This document shows positions 16,201 to 21,564 of a DNA stretch of 25,478 nucleotides, piece after piece. Numbering within the stretch: position 1 is the first letter of the stretch; every line of letters begins with the position of its first letter. Origin of the DNA: a virus; IMG/VR virus record IMGVR_UViG_3300030007_000084, positions 1-25,478 of that record. One strand, 5' to 3'. Under the pieces are notes generated by a model that did no database searches, had not been told where the DNA came from, and worked only from the letters and a program-made list of their open reading frames with translations. Both the position numbers and the translations under genes were made by a program.

Positions 16201-17338
16201 GATAGACCCGAACGGGAACGTGGCCGCCAGCAGCATCGGCCACCTTGCCATCCTGGAAACGTACGACGCCATCACGGACCTGGCCGGCCCGGCGGGCGGG
16301 TACGCGGGCGAGAACGCCGCAGACAGGTTCACCCGGCTCTGCACCGAGGAAGGGATCAGCAGCAGCATCGTCGGCACGGACACCGACACGGAGATGATGG
16401 GACCGCAGACCGTCCAGCAGCTTGTGGCGCTGCTACAGGAATGCGAGGACGCCGACCGGGGCCTCATCTTCGAGGACCGCAACAGCCTCGGGCTGGTCTA
16501 CCGGACCCGCGCGAGTCTCTACAACCAGTCCCCGGCCGTGACCCTGAACTACATCTCGGCGGACCTCGCGGTGCCGATCCAGCCGACCGAGGACGACCAG
16601 CTAACCCGCAACGACGTGACCGCTACCCGGACGAACGGCAGCAGCTATGAGGCGGTGGTCACCAGCGGGCCTCTGTCGGTCGCGGACCCGACCGATACGC
16701 CGCCCGGGGTGGGCGTCTACACCTACAGCCAGACAGCGAACGTGCAGTCCGACGGGCAGCTGCCCAACCTGGCCAGCTGGATCGCTTACATCGGCACCGT
16801 GGACGAACTCCGGTATCCGGTGCTGTCCCTGGACCTGACCAGGGCTCAGTCCGGCGACTACTTCGACCAGATCGTCGCGGCAGACATCGGCGACTTCGTG
16901 ACCGTCCAGAACCCGCCGTTCTGGCTGCCGCCCGGCACCATCGACCAGCTGATTTTCGGCACCACGGAGACCCTCAACGCCTTCGTGTTCACGATCGGAG
17001 CGAACTGCGTGCCAGAGGACCCGTACGAGGTAGGGCAGGCCGGCATAGACAAGTGCGACACCGACGGCTCGACCATGCATCAGGGCATCGGCACGGCGGA
17101 CACCCAGTTCTACGTGGACACCCCGCCGCCGAACGCGCGGTGGGTGGACCTGGCCACGTACCCGGCGGAGTTCCCGATACCGATCATCGTCGCGGGCGAG
17201 GTCATGACCGTGACCGAGATTGACGGCACCAGCACGCCGCAGCTGTTCACCGTGATCCGGGCGGTCAACGGCATCCAGAAAACCCACAACGCCGGCGAGC
17301 CGGTCAACGTGTACCAGCCGGCCGTGGTCGCGCTGTAG
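11945..17338 (+). CDS. Giant glycine-rich minor tail (tail-tip/adhesin) protein
   Basis: 1797 residues from GTG 11945; an in-frame TAG at 11939 rules out earlier starts. Residues 1-215 and 220-450 are two glycine-rich modules, each opening with a beta strand and W.CPPGVTSALVECWG or WTFVAPAGVTTVLAEAWG. Residues about 458-630 are a Pro-rich repeat linker. The tail-tip core runs from about 640 (VELLINGVWTDITADV, VVITRGRPNEATTG, LTLNNRTGNYSSRNP) into a ConA/LamG-like domain with YWPMEDG near 790. That domain is interrupted at about 858-1292 by a further glycine-rich module with a fourth nested in it. The core then continues (FLLNVDTAGDADGAV, YAGENAADRFTRLC) to a C-terminal beta module. The core belongs to actinophage minor tail proteins; glycine-rich modules act as adhesin tips in other phages. 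Confidence 0.88.
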   Translation: MANTATFVWTKTTAGTVTWVCPPGVTSALVECWGSGGGGAGSFTTAGSGGGGGEYAAEPALSVTAGTGYTVVVGAAGSSGTTGGGNGGAGNSSTFNSTGVVAHGGGGSSGTGAAGGTGSSNTTHHNGGAGGTATGDGGGGGGASAGPSAVGNAGASNSGSSSAAGGSAVTGGGPGGTGGASNANGQAPASGPGGGGGGAGSEVAGGAGFAGQVRITVTMASPALFTSADTAWTFVAPAGVTTVLAEAWGGGGGSGGVSTAASNASGSGGGGEYAAEPALAVTAGSSYALTIGAAGTAGTTSGTSGGAGGNSAIAGDAVTVTGHGGGGGAGTTSTTPGVGGSAGTGSANTTHYNGGAGLTGSFGGCGGAGSGGSAAAGNSGATGAVGGAGGTAVTGGGPGGNGGGTSSTAGAGSAPVSGPGGGGGASGSGGSTGHPEAGAAGFAGQVQITFGATSQPDMPIIQPGPTWLALFKPGLPRPKPFTPAEIAPVYTSGSLAMAPMAEGATANLGANDLPVIAPGPAWAHHFKPGQPKPPPYIPEPGPPANPNRTSTGSMAMAPMGLSGTVTGGDTTTTGSMAMAPMAESGTALAGNIATGSMAMAPMAMQATDIETFTATGGPALAPMAMSGQVYQSLPFPLAPLNLLVELLINGVWTDITADVYQRDNVVITRGRPNEATTGTTAPSQMTLTLNNRTGNYSSRNPLGIYYGYLGRNTQIRVSAPTDPLMQFLSYRFWGVVSAWPPSWDPTGSDVYISITANGVLRRLSQAAVLRSALYRYYSTLPDSTVLLAYWPMEDGSTSTSLASGIAGGFPMTWTGQPSLASDSGFLSSGPVPSIASAIFTGPTGVSGALPVANQAVFSTAGSGNWVCPPGITSAVVECWGGGGGGSGYNGSTGGAGGGGGEYANDSVALTPGTSYAYTVGAGGSSTGGNSTFTGNSGKVVTAHGGGFDSTGATGGAGGTGSTNAVAFAGGAGAAGSGGPGGGGGSSTTNESQSFKSAGSTGWTAPSDISSNVTYYIWGAGGGGGASSSTSHGGYGGGGGGFVTGSDSISGGANKTVVVGAGGSGAVSGGASSTAGGDSTFNGHGSGTGGGNGTAGAFGSGGSGTRSGGAGGASPSNVNGGGGGGGAALGGGGGTGRDGSAGGAGGAGGSSGGLDDGGGVGGQGGTSGSQGGATGGAPGGGGGGGYETGHGGGGNRGQVELFWTETTVGPAPDAAIGGGGGSSGGSASAGNAGATELGGAAVTGGGPGGGLLVGSTFQPSPTSGPGGGGGGYDSNGGPANGAAGLVRITYAAGGGGMGIAANVTRFLLNVDTAGDADGAVMVRTYTTGPIAWYDVIYNTASSGSLTLTGYGPSGASLFTTGEVAFGIDGEFVLVSAELQSVSGNVTYNLAAMICGDPEPIANSGPATYLGGTLGDPFDAVIDPNGNVAASSIGHLAILETYDAITDLAGPAGGYAGENAADRFTRLCTEEGISSSIVGTDTDTEMMGPQTVQQLVALLQECEDADRGLIFEDRNSLGLVYRTRASLYNQSPAVTLNYISADLAVPIQPTEDDQLTRNDVTATRTNGSSYEAVVTSGPLSVADPTDTPPGVGVYTYSQTANVQSDGQLPNLASWIAYIGTVDELRYPVLSLDLTRAQSGDYFDQIVAADIGDFVTVQNPPFWLPPGTIDQLIFGTTETLNAFVFTIGANCVPEDPYEVGQAGIDKCDTDGSTMHQGIGTADTQFYVDTPPPNARWVDLATYPAEFPIPIIVAGEVMTVTEIDGTSTPQLFTVIRAVNGIQKTHNAGEPVNVYQPAVVAL
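13317..13835 (+). repeat. Proline-rich and AMAPM repeats in tail-tip linker
   Basis: Two copies of a Pro-rich unit (IIQPGPTWLALFKPGLPRPK and VIAPGPAWAHHFKPGQPKPP, near 13323 and 13486) are interspersed with five units of the form TGSMAMAPMAxSG (near 13420, 13600, 13664, 13724 and 13790). The linker lies between the tandem glycine-rich modules and the tail-tip core. Confidence 0.85.
14517..15819 (+). repeat. Glycine-rich module 3 with module 4 nested inside
   Basis: Module 3 opens with WVCPPGITSAVVECWGGGG and closes with AAVTGGGPGGG, SGPGGGGGGY and GAAGLVRITY, the same ends as module 1. In its middle, about 14901-15595 is another complete module that starts SFKSAGSTGWTAPSDIS and ends GNRGQVELFWTE. 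Confidence 0.8.
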
Positions 17339-17352
17339 GGGAGGGGAAAGCT

Positions 17353-17925
17353 ATGGGGCAGGCGCTAGTGCTCGCCGGGCAGACCATCACGCCGGCGGTC
17401 TTGAATCGCATTTACGGCACCGCTGACAGCATCGGCCACACCGTCAACAACACCAGCTACGCGCAGATATCGAGCAGCTACAGCATCCCGGCGGGTGACG
17501 CCGGCGACGACACCGCCTACCGCCTGAGCACCTGGGGTAACGGCACCTGGGGCACCGCCGAGGCCATCACGTTCACGTCGGCGCTGGCAGGCACCCAGAT
17601 CGGCACCGCGCCGCAGATCGCCGGCGGCCAGTTCTCGAACGCCGCCGCGTTCGACTTCGAGCTCGAAACCAGCCTGGTCTGCGTGTCCAACGGCAGCAGC
17701 GGCACATGGGTGGCCAGGATCCGCGGCACCCTCACCGAGTCGGCGAACGCCATCACGATCGGCACCGCAGCCGACAACTCCGTCAGCTTCACCGGATGCA
17801 CGCACGTCACCGTGACCCAGGACACCACCATCGCCGACGCGTTCGTGATCCAGGCCAAATGGGCGGGCACCACCGGCTCGCCCACATTGTCCTGTGTTGC
17901 CACGCTTTTCGAGAAAGTGAACTGA
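17353..17925 (+). CDS. Small beta-rich virion protein downstream of tail tip
   Basis: 190 residues, ATG preceded by ggggaggggaaagct, a strong ribosome site. The N-terminus LVLAGQTITPAVLNRIYG is followed by HTVNNTSYAQISSSYSIPAG, YRLSTWGNGTWG and a beta-rich remainder ending TLSCVATLFEKVN. The AG..I....LN..YG...S..HTV...SYAQ pattern is common in a conserved actinophage protein encoded right after the minor tail gene. The likely role is a structural tail-tip or fibre component. No enzymatic motif was seen. Confidence 0.7.
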   Translation: MGQALVLAGQTITPAVLNRIYGTADSIGHTVNNTSYAQISSSYSIPAGDAGDDTAYRLSTWGNGTWGTAEAITFTSALAGTQIGTAPQIAGGQFSNAAAFDFELETSLVCVSNGSSGTWVARIRGTLTESANAITIGTAADNSVSFTGCTHVTVTQDTTIADAFVIQAKWAGTTGSPTLSCVATLFEKVN

Positions 17926-17926
17926 T

Positions 17927-18232
17927 ATGCACGGAACTGGCAGCACCCCGGGCAACCCGCCGCGGAACCTGGCCGTCTACATCATGGCCGCATCGTTCGT
18001 GCTGGCGATCTTCCTCAACGGCGCGTTCACCGTGTGGAGCGTGCAGCACAACCAGAACCAGGCCAGAGTGCAGGGCGCGATCATCGAGGCTAAAATCTGC
18101 TCTACGCTCGGCGGCCTGGCCACGCTCAGCCCGCCGGCCGGGAACCCGAAGACCAACCCGAGCCGGGGCTACCTACAGCACCAGCACGCGAAGCTGGATG
18201 AGCTAAGCGGGGACCTCGGGTGCCGACGCTAG
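17927..18232 (+). CDS. Small single-TM phage protein
   Basis: 101 residues starting one base after the previous stop. One membrane helix (about residues 15-40: VYIMAASFVLAIFLNGAFTV) is followed by an outward-looking helix with one Cys (IIEAKICSTL), a Pro-rich segment PPAGNPKTNPSRGY and a terminal GC. This is a recognisable small protein of Streptomyces phage late operons located where holin or lysis accessory genes often lie. A role in lysis is possible but not shown by sequence. Confidence 0.65.
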   Translation: MHGTGSTPGNPPRNLAVYIMAASFVLAIFLNGAFTVWSVQHNQNQARVQGAIIEAKICSTLGGLATLSPPAGNPKTNPSRGYLQHQHAKLDELSGDLGCRR

Positions 18233-18429
18233 GCAGGCGATTCGCGGGCGCCATCGTCATCTCGTCGGTGGTGCTGGCCTTCATCCTCAACGCGTTGTAT
18301 ACGACCTGGACTGTTCACGCTGAGTTCTCGAAGTCCTGCGCGCTGATCCAGGCGCAGGCCACCAGCACGTTCTACCCCCCGGAGTTCCGGCACGACTTCG
18401 CCGTACTCGCACGCCAGCGGGGGTGTTGA
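18220..18429 (+). CDS. Small single-TM phage protein, relative of upstream gene
   Basis: 69 residues from GTG 18220, overlapping the upstream gene by 13 bases. The membrane helix SSVVLAFILNALYTTWTVH closely resembles SFVLAIFLNGAFTVWSVQH of the protein before it (shared S.VLA..LN...T.W.V), and both end in GC after a helix with one Cys. The shared pattern suggests duplication and perhaps paired membrane subunits. Function unknown; a lysis accessory is one option by place. Confidence 0.6.
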   Translation: MPTLGRRFAGAIVISSVVLAFILNALYTTWTVHAEFSKSCALIQAQATSTFYPPEFRHDFAVLARQRGC

Positions 18430-18740
18430 TGAGTGGGGATCTTACGCCCGTTTACTACCTCACCGGCATTGGCGGGACGCTCGGCACGGGCCTATGGGCC
18501 ATGCGCGCATACATGGCCAAGCAGCGGGATCGGTGGGTAGCGCAAGGCGGCAAGGAAACATCGCTGTCTGACAAGCTCGACGCTGCGACGAAGGCAGCAG
18601 GTGAGGCCACCGAGGCGATCAAGGAACTTAGCGGGCTGCTGCGCGAACTGAAAGTGCGGCTCGACGGGTACGAGGCGCGGCTGCGGCGCGTGGAGGACAC
18701 GGTTCTCACGCCACGGTGGCGCGGCGACGGCGGGCCCTAG
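18429..18740 (+). CDS. Membrane-anchored coiled-coil protein (holin-like candidate)
   Basis: 103 residues. The ATG at 18429 overlaps the previous TGA; a GTG two codons upstream is less likely. A short hydrophobic N-terminus (YYLTGIGGTLGTGLWAMRAY) could cross the membrane once; then follows a long charged helix (DKLDAATKAAGEATEAIKEL, LKVRLDGYEARLRRVED) with heptad spacing. The design, a TM segment plus coiled coil, is common in small phage holin or holin-accessory proteins, but orientation and function cannot be fixed. It ends the plus-strand late operon, and its last 35 bases overlap the convergent minus-strand gene. Confidence 0.65.
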   Translation: MSGDLTPVYYLTGIGGTLGTGLWAMRAYMAKQRDRWVAQGGKETSLSDKLDAATKAAGEATEAIKELSGLLRELKVRLDGYEARLRRVEDTVLTPRWRGDGGP

Positions 18741-18963
18741 CCGTCCACCAGCGCCACGCCCACGCCACGCCGAGCACTAGCGCGTACGCGCCCCAGAACC
18801 ATGCCTCAATGGCCCACAGGCCGAGCAGCCAGTACCGCAGGGTCCGGTGGCGGCGCGGCCACCACGGGCCGCGTGAGCGCCGGGGACGCAGGCGCCGGCC
18901 CCGGGAGGACCAGAGCACCGTGCGCAGCGGGCCGACCCCGGGGCCGAGCAGGTAGACCCTCAT
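18706..18963 (-). CDS. Small membrane protein
   Basis: 85 residues on the minus strand. A highly basic N-terminal half (RGRRLRPRRSRG, PRRHR) precedes a Trp-rich hydrophobic stretch YWLLGLWAIEAWFWGAYALV, long enough for two short or one long membrane helix, and a basic tail. Its ATG overlaps the stop of the gene before it (ATGA), so it is translated with that gene. It converges on, and overlaps by 35 bases, the last late gene. No family is recognised. Confidence 0.5.
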   Translation of the reverse strand: MRVYLLGPGVGPLRTVLWSSRGRRLRPRRSRGPWWPRRHRTLRYWLLGLWAIEAWFWGAYALVLGVAWAWRWWTARARRRRATVA

Positions 18964-19220
18964 TCGTGCCGCCCGTTCGTCGCGGTGACCCGCGTGGCAA
19001 GGGCGGCGAGTTCGTCAGCGTTGCGGGCGGCCAGCGCCAGCGTGGCACCAGTCAGGTCCAGTGTCAGCTTCGTGATGGCTTCCCGCTGCGCGGTGATCGC
19101 GGCGTCCTGCTGCCTGATCTTGCCGGCCTGCCGGGCGGCCTCGGCGTCCTGCTCGGCGATGGTGGCGTCACGCTCGGCCAGAGCGGCGCGCAGCGTGCGG
19201 TTCGTCCGGTGCATCTTCAT
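18960..19220 (-). CDS. Small coiled-coil protein
   Basis: 86 residues, ATG with a good GGAGG 7 bases upstream. Almost all of it is predicted helix with heptads (AALAERDATIAEQDAEAARQ, KIRQQDAAITAQREAITKL), then an Ala/Leu-rich end. It probably forms a dimeric coil. There is no catalytic or DNA-binding signature. It lies 44 bases after the excisionase-like gene and overlaps the membrane protein gene that follows, so it belongs to the minus-strand operon. Confidence 0.65.
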   Translation of the reverse strand: MKMHRTNRTLRAALAERDATIAEQDAEAARQAGKIRQQDAAITAQREAITKLTLDLTGATLALAARNADELAALATRVTATNGRHE

Positions 19221-19253
19221 GGTGTCCTCCGTAGTGGTGGTGCTGTCAGGTGA

Positions 19254-20270
19254 TCAGTGAGCGGCTATCCGCCGGCGTAGGTGGCGCCGGCCTGTAACGG
19301 CCGGGGACGCCGCCCGGACTCGGCGTAGTGCCCGACAACGGTGCGCGGCTTCCATACCGGGGTACGGCCGAACGTGTCGTCCGGCTCGGGGAACATCGGG
19401 CGCCCGTCCTGATAGGTGCGCTGGCGGCGGCGGTGGAGTGAGGCGGGCAGGATTTGCAGCCACGCCGCGATGTCCTCCGTGTCGTGCAGGGCATCCACGG
19501 CCGGCGCGTACCCGTCGAGCGATTCGCCGGCCTGGACGCTGGCGACCAGCGCGGCGAACGGCGGCAGCGTGATCATCGGTCACCCTTCCAGCAGGGCGAG
19601 CATGTCCAGCGTGCCCGCAGGATCGGCCTTCGGGGTCACGGCCAGTCCGCTCGGCGTGGACAGCGGCATCGCTGTCTGCTGCTGCTTCGGCTTCGGCGTG
19701 AACTGCTGCGGCTCCATCGTTGACCAGTTCATCGGTGCTCTCCATCTCGGTGGTGGCGGCCTCGGGGGCCTCGGTGGTGGTGGTGTCCTCGGCCTCGGCG
19801 GCTTCGTTCCGCTCGGCGGCTGCGCGGCAGGCGGCGCGCTCGGCGGCGTGCTCAGCTATGTACTGGGCGCGAACCGCATCTTCCCGCTTCGCGTCGGCGA
19901 CCTGCTCGGCCCACTGGGTAGCGGTGAGCCGGCCGTTCAGGAAGAACCATTCCTTCATGTCGGCGCTGGCGTGGTAGTCGGCGAACTGCTCGCTGCCGGT
20001 CCACAGTGAGAACGCATCGGCCAGAGGCGAGTCGTGGCGAACCAGGTTCCCGCACAGTTCGGCCTCGGCCCGCATGTACTCGGCGTGTGCCCATGCGACC
20101 CATTCGTCGCGGATCGCGGCGCGGACCTCGCGGGCGTGAGCGGCGCGGCGCAACTTGCGGGCCATCGCGCGCGCTATCTTCGCCATCTGGGGGTCGTACT
20201 CGGCGACGATGCCGGCGTACTCGGTGAGTTCGCTGGCGCTTAGCTGGGCTAGCTGCTCTGTCGTCGTCAC
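19254..20270 (-). CDS. Helical phage protein of unknown function; 3' end uncertain
   Basis: Starts at GTG 20270 (MTTTEQLAQLSASELTEYAG), directly below a promoter, with no ribosome site; a GTG at 20294 lies inside the promoter. About 180 residues look genuine: helices with YDPQMAKIARAMARKLRRAA and IRDEWVAWAHAEYMRAEAEL, then DMKEWFFLNGRLTATQWAEQ, ending in an acidic Glu/Ala/Thr linker. Past about 19733 the open frame continues to 19254, but codon bias moves to another frame that encodes a 50-residue protein and then the HTH gene. The last about 160 residues of the literal frame are therefore probably not real. A frameshift, natural or programmed, near 19735-19790 would explain this. The family is unknown. 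Confidence 0.5.
   Translation of the reverse strand: MTTTEQLAQLSASELTEYAGIVAEYDPQMAKIARAMARKLRRAAHAREVRAAIRDEWVAWAHAEYMRAEAELCGNLVRHDSPLADAFSLWTGSEQFADYHASADMKEWFFLNGRLTATQWAEQVADAKREDAVRAQYIAEHAAERAACRAAAERNEAAEAEDTTTTEAPEAATTEMESTDELVNDGAAAVHAEAEAAADSDAAVHAERTGRDPEGRSCGHAGHARPAGRVTDDHAAAVRRAGRQRPGRRIARRVRAGRGCPARHGGHRGVAANPARLTPPPPPAHLSGRAPDVPRAGRHVRPYPGMEAAHRCRALRRVRAASPAVTGRRHLRRRIAAH
19265..19576 (-). CDS. Excisionase-like helix-turn-helix protein
   Basis: 103 residues. The ATG has GGAAGGG 6 bases upstream and starts 3 bases after the preceding small gene's stop. The central part DTEDIAAWLQILPASLHRRR followed by FPEPDDTFGRTPVWKPRTV follows the winged-HTH pattern of AlpA/Xis-type proteins (helix, turn, recognition helix, then a wing with P.PD...G..P.W...T). 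Such proteins bend DNA as recombination directionality factors or act as small regulators. The integrase lies 5 kb away in the same module. The regulator alternative is equally open. Confidence 0.6.
   Translation of the reverse strand: MITLPPFAALVASVQAGESLDGYAPAVDALHDTEDIAAWLQILPASLHRRRQRTYQDGRPMFPEPDDTFGRTPVWKPRTVVGHYAESGRRPRPLQAGATYAGG
19580..19732 (-). CDS. 50-residue Pro/Gln-rich protein
   Basis: Starts at ATG 19732 (MNWSTMEPQQFTPKPKQQQ) with gatggag upstream, or at ATG 19717. It ends ADPAGTLDMLALLEG at a TGA 3 bases before the HTH gene. Third codon positions are nearly all G or C in this frame, while the longer overlapping frame falls to about half, so this frame is the coding one here. 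No family is recognised. It may be either a separate gene or the real C-terminus of the gene upstream, reached by a frame change. Confidence 0.6.
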   Translation of the reverse strand: MNWSTMEPQQFTPKPKQQQTAMPLSTPSGLAVTPKADPAGTLDMLALLEG

Positions 20271-20276
20271 GTAGAC

Positions 20277-20305
20277 AGTATGACACGGGGTCACGGTGGT
20301 GTCAA
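20277..20305 (-). promoter_or_regulatory. Promoter for leaderless transcript
   Basis: On the minus strand TTGACA (20305-20300) is followed by exactly 17 bases and CATACT (20282-20277). The GTG start codon begins 7 bases after the -10 box, about where transcription should start, so the mRNA would lack a leader. The missing ribosome site agrees. Confidence 0.7.
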
Positions 20306-20317
20306 TCTCAGATAGAC
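20301..20317. promoter_or_regulatory. Shared 17-bp promoter-region motif, copy 1
   Basis: GTCAATCTCAGATAGAC (plus strand) matches a second site at 23228-23244 in 14 of 17 positions. This copy overlaps the -35 box of the leaderless promoter, so it could bind an activator or repressor common to both minus-strand operons. Confidence 0.4.
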
Positions 20318-20367
20318 ACGCCGTGAGGCGAGTTTTCCGGGCCGGGCGTAGCGCTACACCCTGCCGG

Positions 20368-20441
20368 GCGTTACGGCACCGTAACGCTTGCTGACCTGCG
20401 GGAATGCCATTTGCCGTAACGCTGGCCTGCGCTGTTACGGC
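20368..20441. promoter_or_regulatory. GCCGTAAC inverted-repeat sites downstream of RNA ligase
   Basis: A perfect palindrome with 9-bp arms (GCGTTACGG, CA, CCGTAACGC) lies at 20368-20387. A second inverted pair, GCCGTAAC at 20413-20420 and GTTACGGC at 20434-20441, follows. Without a T tract, binding sites are more likely than a terminator, though a hairpin terminator for the ligase gene is possible. Confidence 0.45.
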
Positions 20442-20467
20442 ACCCGGGCCACAATCCGATGTCCGGT

Positions 20468-21133
20468 TTAGACGGAAATTCTCGAGCCGGGCGCGGACCG
20501 CCGCTGGTAGTCCGCCCAGTCCTTCACCTTCATCTTGACCACCAGCCGGTCACCCTTCCGGGTGAACAGGTCCACGGCAGGCCGGCCGACGATGCCCTCA
20601 ATCCGCGCGCCGTCCCACCGGGACGTGAACTGCCCCTCCACGATGCCGCGCCATGCCTGCTCCAGCGTGAACGCCCCGATGGGCGGCACGACCTCCAGCC
20701 CGAGCTTCCCGGCCACGTCGGCCACATCGGCGTCCCGCAGCCACCAGCGGCCGACCATCACGTCAAACAGGATCAGCGCCTGGTCGGGGCGGTACATGCC
20801 GCCTGACTGGATCTTCGCACCGTAGCCTTCGCCGTAGACCGTCACGTCATCCGCATCCGGGAACGCGGCCTTCCAAGGGAGCGGATCCAGCACCGGGCCG
20901 AGATTGGCCACCAGCGTGGCAGGAACCTGCGCGTTGTCGGTCCGGCCGCCCACGGTGACCTCAGACCCGTTCCAGTGCAGCCTGATGTTGGTGCCGTCGA
21001 TCTTCTCGGTCCAGGTCCAGTCCTTGCCGGACAGGTAGCGGAACTCAGGCAGCGTCCACTCGCCGGGGATGATGACGTTGCGCTCGTCCCGCTTGAATGC
21101 GGTCTGGATCTTCGTGTACTCAGGGCCGAACAT
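20468..21133 (-). CDS. RNA-ligase-like nucleotidyltransferase
   Basis: 221 residues from ATG 21133 to TAA. Nucleotidyltransferase motifs of the DNA/RNA ligase superfamily are in order: motif I KIDG (Lys44 expected to carry AMP), arginine in GGRTDN (Arg64), motif III VYGEGYGAKIQSG (Glu102), IIIa-like LILFDV (120-125), motif IV EGIVGRP (179-185) and motif V KMKVKDW (Lys200, Lys202). Length and the Y.E.YG..IQ.G pattern point to the T4 Rnl2-like RNA ligase group. In phages these repair tRNA or other RNA broken by host defence. It stands alone between two clusters of GCCGTAAC sites, with no adjacent polynucleotide kinase seen. Confidence 0.88.
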   Translation of the reverse strand: MFGPEYTKIQTAFKRDERNVIIPGEWTLPEFRYLSGKDWTWTEKIDGTNIRLHWNGSEVTVGGRTDNAQVPATLVANLGPVLDPLPWKAAFPDADDVTVYGEGYGAKIQSGGMYRPDQALILFDVMVGRWWLRDADVADVAGKLGLEVVPPIGAFTLEQAWRGIVEGQFTSRWDGARIEGIVGRPAVDLFTRKGDRLVVKMKVKDWADYQRRSAPGSRISV

Positions 21134-21208
21134 GGGCGCAGCCTAATCCTTCCACGTTGAGGTTTGCTCAGTTGTTTTTGATCTTGGCCGTTGCCACCCT
21201 GCTGGATC

Positions 21209-21224
21209 GCCGTAACGCCGTAAC
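21209..21224. promoter_or_regulatory. Tandem GCCGTAAC sites upstream of RNA ligase
   Basis: Two directly adjacent copies of GCCGTAAC (21209-21216 and 21217-21224), about 80 bases before the RNA ligase start and in the gap behind the preceding gene. The same octamer recurs four times beyond the 3' end of the ligase gene. Confidence 0.4.
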
Positions 21225-21243
21225 ACGGGCCGCGGCAGGTGGC

Positions 21244-21489
21244 CTAGCTGCGGGGCGCGGCTGCGCTTATGGGGGTCACGGTGGCGAGATGGCGCTGCCT
21301 CGGCGCGGCCGGCTCGGGCACGGGCGGCGTCAGGGTCTGGTCCGTGATCGCGGCCTGATACCACTGGCATCGTTCTTGCAGTTTGGCGATGACGCCATAG
21401 GCGTCGGCGAGATCAGCGTGCAAGGACATGATGAGCGCGTCGCGTTTGCTCCACGTCGGCAGCACGGGGGTCTGTGTAGCGTGTGACAT
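21244..21489 (-). CDS. Small coiled-coil protein
   Basis: 81 residues from ATG 21489. The middle (DALIMSLHADLADAYGVIAK, LQERCQWYQAAI) is an amphipathic helix suited to dimerisation; the C-terminal third is Pro/Ala-rich and probably unstructured. The purine run ggaaagg lies about 11 bases upstream, partly inside a possible leader hairpin. No family is recognised. It lies between the four-TM protein gene and the RNA ligase gene on the same strand. Confidence 0.55.
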   Translation of the reverse strand: MSHATQTPVLPTWSKRDALIMSLHADLADAYGVIAKLQERCQWYQAAITDQTLTPPVPEPAAPRQRHLATVTPISAAAPRS

Positions 21490-21493
21490 AGCT

Positions 21494-21558
21494 CGGGGCC
21501 TTTCCAGTCAAAGGGTTCGGGCTAGGCCCCGGTTCGTGTCCAACCACGCGCCGGGGCC
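21494..21558 (-). promoter_or_regulatory. Alternative leader hairpins before the 21489 gene
   Basis: In transcript order, arm GGCCCCGG (21558-21551), arm CCGGGGCCT (21532-21524) and arm AGGCCCCG (21501-21494). The middle arm can pair with either neighbour. The last arm ends 4 bases before the ATG and covers part of the ribosome-binding region. The first hairpin could also end the upstream transcript. Confidence 0.4.
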
Positions 21559-21564
21559 GTTCTG

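Noticed and set aside
14784-16243. Long Arg/Ala-rich open frames on both strands in the glycine-rich gene
   Set aside because: Products of GGC/GCC repeat DNA read out of frame.
18780-18791. 12-bp palindrome GCGCGTACGCGC as an operator
   Set aside because: Single copy within coding sequence of high-GC DNA; no supporting context.
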